Shown here: positions 6,243 through 9,930 of the stretch, piece by piece
Numbering within the stretch: position 1 is the stretch's first letter
How the letters are laid out: each line of letters begins with the position of its first letter
NCBI GenBank assembly: GCA_964543575.1
Contig: CAZIYV010000126.1
Span: 1-9,930 of the forward strand
Reading direction: 5' to 3'
Length of the DNA stretch: 9,930 bases
DNA from: Pelotomaculum_B sp964543575
Lineage (GTDB): Bacteria; Bacillota; Desulfotomaculia; Desulfotomaculales; Pelotomaculaceae
Made by a program: the position numbers and the translations under genes
The notes under the pieces: model-generated
What the model was told of the DNA's origin: nothing
Seen by the model: the letters and a program-made list of their open reading frames with translations, nothing else
Database searches by the model: none

Positions 6243-6273
6243 ATTATAACGTTTTTAATCTTTTTTAATTCAA
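6243..6273 (-). promoter_or_regulatory. Candidate sigma-A promoter before tgt
   Basis: The minus strand has a perfect -10 TATAAT (6243-6248) and TTGAAT (6268-6273) as -35 with a 19-base spacer, longer than the preferred 17. The surroundings are AT-rich. A second TATAAT lies at 6223-6228 without a -35. If used, it would give tgt-yajC its own start within the larger operon. Confidence 0.35.
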
Positions 6274-6281
6274 AAAGTCCT

Positions 6282-6467
6282 TTATGAAGGCTTCTTTTTG
6301 CGTACATATTTGAAATATATAAAAAGGAATGTCAGATAAAGGATTACGGCCAAGGCACCTTTTATGGTTTCAGAAATGGGAAGAGCGAATACAACAAAAC
6401 CCAGCACAACTATTACCCAGATCGTCCAGGGCCATTTACGCATTTCAACTTTGTTAGTTTCCTTCAT
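6282..6467 (-). CDS. Small two-helix membrane protein, hypothetical
   Basis: I do not recognise this 61-residue product as a named family. It has a short polar N terminus, a tryptophan-rich approach (KWPWTIWVIV, 11-20), a first membrane helix at about 14-30, a turn with PISETIK, a second helix at about 37-53 and a basic tail (YVRKKKPS). Positive charge at both ends suggests that both termini face the cytoplasm. ATG 6467 is preceded by GGTGAT 5 bases upstream, part of the anti-Shine-Dalgarno complement. It sits 67 bases after queA and 72 before tgt on the same strand. A real gene is likely from the membrane-protein composition and placement, but no function can be given. Confidence 0.65.
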   Translation of the reverse strand: MKETNKVEMRKWPWTIWVIVVLGFVVFALPISETIKGALAVILYLTFLFIYFKYVRKKKPS

Positions 6468-6534
6468 TTTCTATCACCGCTTTCAATGCTTCTACACTAT
6501 GCTAAATAATTCCTGCTTTCGTGTTTTTGTCCGT

Positions 6535-7572
6535 CTAAATAACCAACATCGCATCCCCGAAACTAAAAAAACGGTAGCGCTTTTCCACGGCTTCCCGGTA
6601 AGCCGCCAGGATTTTTTCCCGCCCGGTGAAAGCGGCCACCATCATCAGCAGGGTAGACCTGGGCAGGTGAAAATTGGTCACCATCCCGTCAATAACCTTG
6701 AACTTATAGCCAGGGTAAATAAATATTTCAGTCCAGCCGGATCCCGGGCAAACCCTCCCGTCAGCCGCGGCGGCGCTTTCCAGGCAGCGGGTGGTAGTGG
6801 TGCCGACGGCAATCAACCTGCTGCCCCGGGCCCTGGTTTTAGCTATTATTTCCGAGGCCTCCCGGGAAACCTCGTAAAACTCCGCATGCATCCGGTGCCG
6901 GCTGATGTCTTCCACTTTTACCGGACGAAAAGTGCCCAGCCCCACATGCAAGAGCACAGGTATAACATCGACCCCCTTATCCCTGATCCGGCTGAGCAGT
7001 TCATCCGAAAAATGCAGACCAGCCGTGGGAGCGGCCGCTGACCCTGCCAGGCGGGCGTAAATGGTCTGGTAGCGGTGCTGTTCCAGAAGCGGCTTCCTGA
7101 TATATGGGGGGACAGGCATAAGGCCCACCTGATCCAGAATCTCTTCAAAACGCCCGTTGAAAGCAAACTGCAGTACCCTGCCGCCGTAGTTGGTGCTGCC
7201 CAAAACCTCACAGGTCAGGAGTCCCTCTTTGAAAACCAGCCTGGTCCCTACCCCGATCTTCTTGCCAGGACGAACCAGCGCTTCCCAACACCTGTTGTCC
7301 AACTGCTTTAGCAGCAGCGCCTCCACGCGGGCCCCCGTGGCTTCTTTTACACCCAGCAAACGGGCTGGTATTACTTTGGTGTCGTTTATGACCAATGTAT
7401 CTCCAGGCTCCAAGTAATCAATCAGATCCACAAACCGGCGGTGTTCAAATTCTTCCCTGTCTGTCCGCACAACCATTAACCGCGAAGCGCCCCTTTGTAC
7501 CGGCGGCTCCTGGGCTATTAACTCCTCGGGAAGAGCATAATCAAAATCAGAAAGTTTCAACTGTGTCATCAT
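6535..7572 (-). CDS. queA: S-adenosylmethionine:tRNA ribosyltransferase-isomerase QueA
   Basis: QueA transfers the ribosyl part of S-adenosylmethionine to preQ1 already placed in tRNA, making epoxyqueuosine. The 345-residue product is full length and shows the family segments DYALPEELIAQEP at 11-23, GDTLVINDTKVIPARL at 57-72, SAAAPTAGLHFSDELL at 178-193, LLHVGLGTFRPV at 207-218, GTTTTRCLES at 257-266 and DGMVTNFHLPRSTLLM at 295-310, ending in RYRFFSFGDAMLVI. Two ATG codons are adjacent at the start; I chose 7572 because AGGAA lies 8 bases upstream. Only 14 bases separate it from the SpoIID-domain gene, so the two must share a transcript. Tgt, which acts just before it, lies two genes downstream. 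Confidence 0.97.
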   Translation of the reverse strand: MMTQLKLSDFDYALPEELIAQEPPVQRGASRLMVVRTDREEFEHRRFVDLIDYLEPGDTLVINDTKVIPARLLGVKEATGARVEALLLKQLDNRCWEALVRPGKKIGVGTRLVFKEGLLTCEVLGSTNYGGRVLQFAFNGRFEEILDQVGLMPVPPYIRKPLLEQHRYQTIYARLAGSAAAPTAGLHFSDELLSRIRDKGVDVIPVLLHVGLGTFRPVKVEDISRHRMHAEFYEVSREASEIIAKTRARGSRLIAVGTTTTRCLESAAAADGRVCPGSGWTEIFIYPGYKFKVIDGMVTNFHLPRSTLLMMVAAFTGREKILAAYREAVEKRYRFFSFGDAMLVI

Positions 7573-7586
7573 TTAAATAGTTCCTG

Positions 7587-8963
7587 TCATCGACCGTAAT
7601 CTTTGGCAAGTATCGCCCCGGTGTAATAGTATTTCAAAATATCCTGGTAATTATAACCTGCCCTGGCCATACCCCTCACTCCATACTGTGGCATGCCCAG
7701 TCCGTGGCCCCAACCGCTGCCTACAAAACTTACACCGGTCAATTTTTTATTTTTATCATATTTTTTTGTAAACGTAAAAAGCGCGCTCTTCAGTCCCAGG
7801 GCGATCCTGATATTATCCGCGTTGTAAATTTCAACAGTAAGATTCTTACCGGACGGGCCTTCCCCCTTAACCGCAATCTTTTTGACCCTGGCTCCGGAGG
7901 AGGTGCGGGCAAGTTCTTGCAGGTCGGTTACTTTGCTGAATTCATAGCCCGCGCCGGCCAGTTTCTCCTTGAGCTGGTCTGCAGTGTAGTTAACCTGCCA
8001 GTTATAATAAGCGTCATTTTTATCAAACGGGTCTTCTTTCCACTTTAAATATGGCAATTTTGCCACCCAGACGTCTCCGGAATTTTCCGTGTACCCGCCG
8101 CTGCTGGAGTGGAAAAAAGCGGCGACCAGATTTCCCCCGCTGAGCATAACCATGCCCCTGGTATCCTCAACAGCCTTATTTGTCGCCGGGGACTCGGCGT
8201 CGTAACCACCATATACCTGGGAAGACAGGTCACAGGTAACATTGTAGCTTGAGCCCCTGGTTGTCTCTACGCGCTGCAGCGCGAAATTACGCGCCGCCAC
8301 AGCCTGTGTTTTTAACGCCTCGGCAGGCCACGAAGCGGGCATTTCCGAAGCCACAACACCGCGCAGGTAATCTTCGATGTTCAGTTCATTAATTACAGAC
8401 AGGCTGCCGCTCTCCACTCGGAACTCTATACTTCCCCGGTACCTCTTGCTGCCGGCGCTGCCGGTATAGGAGATCAGGTTCAAATCACCACTGCCGGAAA
8501 GCGACATTTTCCCCAAAGCTGTTCGTACGGACGGGCTGGCCAAGGAATCCAAGGAAACCTCCCGGCCTGACCCATTTATAACACTCAGTCCGGCGTTCAA
8601 GGATTTATAGTTCCTTTCTCCCTCTCCATTAAGAATAACAGCGGTACCCGCGGCAGCTTCCCGGACCATTACAGGTCCGGTAAAAGGGCCGTAATTTTTG
8701 GCTGGTCCGCGAACTTCAATCATGCCGCTTTTCGTTTTTACCTGCCAGGTTTCGCCCTGACCCAGTTTTAAAAGCGTCTTACCGCTTGACTGGTCAACCA
8801 GATCATAATTACCCGCTGTTTTAAATGACGCTGTCTCCGCCTTATTATCCAGCGCTACCCGGACGCTTCCTTTTGGATTGTCCGCCGCGGCGTCCATAAT
8901 GCAAACCAGGGAAAAAACCATTAGAAGGCTTAAAGTAATGATGGTATTTTTTAATAATTTCAC
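7587..8963 (-). CDS. Exported SpoIID/LytB-domain protein
   Basis: SpoIID-domain proteins are membrane-linked or exported; SpoIID itself is a lytic transglycosylase that trims denuded peptidoglycan during engulfment in sporulation. This 458-residue product starts with a signal peptide (basic KLLK, hydrophobic to about 25, AAA-D near 27). A repetitive, little-conserved region follows to about 170. The SpoIID domain spans about 175-450, with NIEDYLRGVVASEMPASWP at 195-213 (Glu207 aligns with the catalytic glutamate), LKTQAVAARNFAL at 217-229, FFHSSSGGYTE at 283-293 and GSGWGHGLGMPQYGV at 415-429. It is longer than SpoIID of Bacillus, so it may be a paralogue acting on spore or vegetative wall. 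The start is GTG 8963, with GGGGGA about 8 bases upstream. It sits directly before queA. Confidence 0.9.
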   Translation of the reverse strand: MKLLKNTIITLSLLMVFSLVCIMDAAADNPKGSVRVALDNKAETASFKTAGNYDLVDQSSGKTLLKLGQGETWQVKTKSGMIEVRGPAKNYGPFTGPVMVREAAAGTAVILNGEGERNYKSLNAGLSVINGSGREVSLDSLASPSVRTALGKMSLSGSGDLNLISYTGSAGSKRYRGSIEFRVESGSLSVINELNIEDYLRGVVASEMPASWPAEALKTQAVAARNFALQRVETTRGSSYNVTCDLSSQVYGGYDAESPATNKAVEDTRGMVMLSGGNLVAAFFHSSSGGYTENSGDVWVAKLPYLKWKEDPFDKNDAYYNWQVNYTADQLKEKLAGAGYEFSKVTDLQELARTSSGARVKKIAVKGEGPSGKNLTVEIYNADNIRIALGLKSALFTFTKKYDKNKKLTGVSFVGSGWGHGLGMPQYGVRGMARAGYNYQDILKYYYTGAILAKDYGR

Positions 8964-9038
8964 ATTATATCCCCCATTGGAAATTATAACCGCGACCTTT
9001 AAAATTCGCCGGCAGGGCGGGTCTTTCCTCCTGAAAAT

Positions 9039-9071
9039 AAAAAAAACCGGCGGCTTTAGCGGCTTACCGGC
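9039..9071 (-). terminator. Possible terminator after the DUF2905-type gene
   Basis: On the minus strand the end of the DUF2905-type gene and the following bases form a GC-rich segment with outer CCGG arms and a large 16-base loop, followed by eight T (9046-9039). The T run is strong but the stem is short, so termination may be partial. If it works, the SpoIID-domain gene needs its own promoter; a TATAAT at 8983-8988 is the only candidate and lacks a -35. Confidence 0.4.
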
Positions 9072-9276
9072 GAATAAGATACAAAATGACAGACAGCAGT
9101 ATACTCAGAATAATGCAGGTAACCAGCGGAAAGTAAAAACTAAAATTTCCTTTCTGAATAAAAATATCTCCGGGCAGGCGGCCGAGTCCGAACAGTTTGC
9201 CGCCCAAGACCATAATTCCTCCCAATAGGACCAGGACACCACCGATAAGCAAAAAATATTTTCCTATAGTGTCCAC
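9064..9276 (-). CDS. DUF2905-type small membrane protein
   Basis: This 70-residue protein fits the DUF2905 family of small membrane proteins of unknown function. It has two membrane helices, at about 6-26 and 48-69, joined by the conserved loop FGLGRLPGDIFIQKGNFSFY at 29-48, the part by which I recognise it. The start is GTG 9276, with AAAAGGAGTGA just upstream. A longer frame reaches 9453, but that part overlaps queH and has no family resemblance. The ribosome binding site overlaps the queH stop codon (9281-9283), so the two genes are translationally coupled. A possible terminator follows. Confidence 0.88.
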   Translation of the reverse strand: MDTIGKYFLLIGGVLVLLGGIMVLGGKLFGLGRLPGDIFIQKGNFSFYFPLVTCIILSILLSVILYLIRR

Positions 9277-9280
9277 AAAC

Positions 9281-9823
9281 TCACTCCTTTTTACTGGGCC
9301 GCAGGTACCGTTCCTTTTCACTATATATACACCCGCAGTACTGCTGGCGGTACATACCCATTTTTCTAGAAAGATCGGTGGCTGCTTTATAACCCGTCCT
9401 GAAGTCCTCGTAATAAAATGGCACGCCATACTTATCAGCAGAGGCCTGGCCAATATCTTTGATCAGTTCGTGCTTCTGATAAGGGCTGACTAAAAGAGTG
9501 GTGCTGAACCGGTCGAAGCCACCCCTTTTGGCCACACGGGCAGTCTGGTCCAGACGCATGGCGTAGCAAATAAGGCAGCGGCGCGATTCCCTGTGCGCCA
9601 CACTTTGCAAAAACTCTTCCAGGCGGTAGTCCCCATCAAAAATAATTTTCAGATCAATTTCAGCGGCGTATTTTTCCAGGGTTTCCCGTCGCCGCGCAAA
9701 CTCGGTATAAGGATGAATGTTGGGGTTGAAAAAATAGCCGCATACATTCATTCCTTTCTCTCTTAAAAAGTCCACAGGGTAGATTGAACATGGGCCGCAA
9801 CAGGTGTGCAGCAGAATTTTCAA
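9281..9823 (-). CDS. queH: Epoxyqueuosine reductase QueH
   Basis: QueH carries out the last step of queuosine synthesis, reducing epoxyqueuosine in tRNA to queuosine; it is the cobalamin-independent alternative to QueG. The 180-residue product carries the family cysteines: the N-terminal HTCCGPCS, RRCLIC in the middle (RESRRCLICYAMRLD) and QQYCGCIYS near the C terminus; these bind the iron-sulphur cofactor or undergo redox changes. YFFNPNIHPYTEFARR and SPYQKHELI are also typical. I chose TTG 9823 as start because AGGGG lies about 8 bases upstream and family members begin with MKILLHTCC. GTG 9832 would add three residues but lies directly against the same ribosome binding site. It completes a local set with queA and tgt. 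Confidence 0.93.
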   Translation of the reverse strand: MKILLHTCCGPCSIYPVDFLREKGMNVCGYFFNPNIHPYTEFARRRETLEKYAAEIDLKIIFDGDYRLEEFLQSVAHRESRRCLICYAMRLDQTARVAKRGGFDRFSTTLLVSPYQKHELIKDIGQASADKYGVPFYYEDFRTGYKAATDLSRKMGMYRQQYCGCIYSEKERYLRPSKKE

Positions 9824-9899
9824 TAAAAACACCCCTTACGTTCACTGGCTGTTTTCCTTTAGCCATGCATCCGGCAAACTGAAACCAGAAGTCTTGTAG

Positions 9900-9917
9900 G
9901 TTCGATTTCAATCGAAC
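9900..9917. repeat. Perfect inverted repeat upstream of queH
   Basis: GTTCGATT and AATCGAAC are perfect 8-base arms around two bases. It lies about 75 bases upstream of the queH start, near the window edge. It could be an operator for the operon or a hairpin at the end of an upstream gene; no T run follows on either strand. The remaining bases 9833-9899 show no gene or clear promoter. Confidence 0.4.
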
Positions 9918-9930
9918 ATGGCGCGTTAGC

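Noticed and set aside
8901..8903. Lipoprotein cysteine in the SpoIID-domain signal peptide (SLVC)
   Set aside because: Valine at the residue before the cysteine does not fit the lipobox, and a normal cleavage site follows at AAA-D.
9027..9032. Perfect AGGAGG on the minus strand between the DUF2905-type and SpoIID-domain genes
   Set aside because: No ATG, GTG or TTG follows at a usable distance; it does not define a gene.
9277..9453. N-terminal extension of the DUF2905-type protein to 9453
   Set aside because: It would overlap queH by 173 bases, and GTG 9276 has a strong ribosome binding site and gives the usual family length.
9895..9915. tRNA T-arm (GGTTCGATT)
   Set aside because: The five bases before and after the loop do not pair, and no acceptor, anticodon or D arm is present.
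9900..9920. LexA (SOS) box
   Set aside because: The Gram-positive box is CGAAC-N4-GTTCG; here the half sites are in the opposite order with an 8-base centre.

Overview
The window reads as a stretch of chromosome from an endospore-forming Bacillota of the class Clostridia. The closest fit is the Pelotomaculum/Desulfotomaculum type; this is my inference from gene content, gene order and base composition, not from a search. Two genes point to a spore former: a YteA-family zinc-finger regulator and a SpoIID/LytB-domain exported protein. Every gene I can support lies on the minus strand, so transcription runs from the right edge to the left.

Right block (about 9823 down to 4724). In transcription order: queH (epoxyqueuosine reductase), a 70-residue DUF2905-type membrane protein, a SpoIID/LytB-domain exported protein, queA, a 61-residue two-helix membrane protein, tgt, and yajC. 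QueA, Tgt and QueH cover the tRNA-level steps of queuosine synthesis: base exchange, epoxycyclopentane transfer and epoxide reduction. A hairpin with a T run follows the DUF2905 gene, a candidate promoter lies before tgt, and a large imperfect hairpin of unknown role sits between tgt and yajC. The block ends at a clear hairpin terminator directly after the yajC stop codon.

Middle block (4634 down to 1655). An HD-domain protein, secD and secF are closely spaced behind a candidate extended -10 promoter and end at a terminator after secF. SecD, SecF and YajC form the accessory complex that uses the proton or sodium gradient to help SecYEG export proteins. Here yajC is cut off from secDF by its own terminator, and the HD gene lies between them.

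Left block (1655 to 1). A short intergenic region carries a REP-like hairpin repeat and a second set of short repeats. Next come a DUF5665-type membrane protein and the yteA-like gene, 24 bases apart. At the left edge lies an unannotated small reading frame encoding a signal-peptide-bearing product with repeated Ser-Val-Tyr units. It is preceded by a good ribosome binding site, a close match to a sigma-H promoter and a Spo0A-box heptamer. This possible secreted peptide is the most interesting item; a homopolymer run in it shifts the third repeat out of frame.
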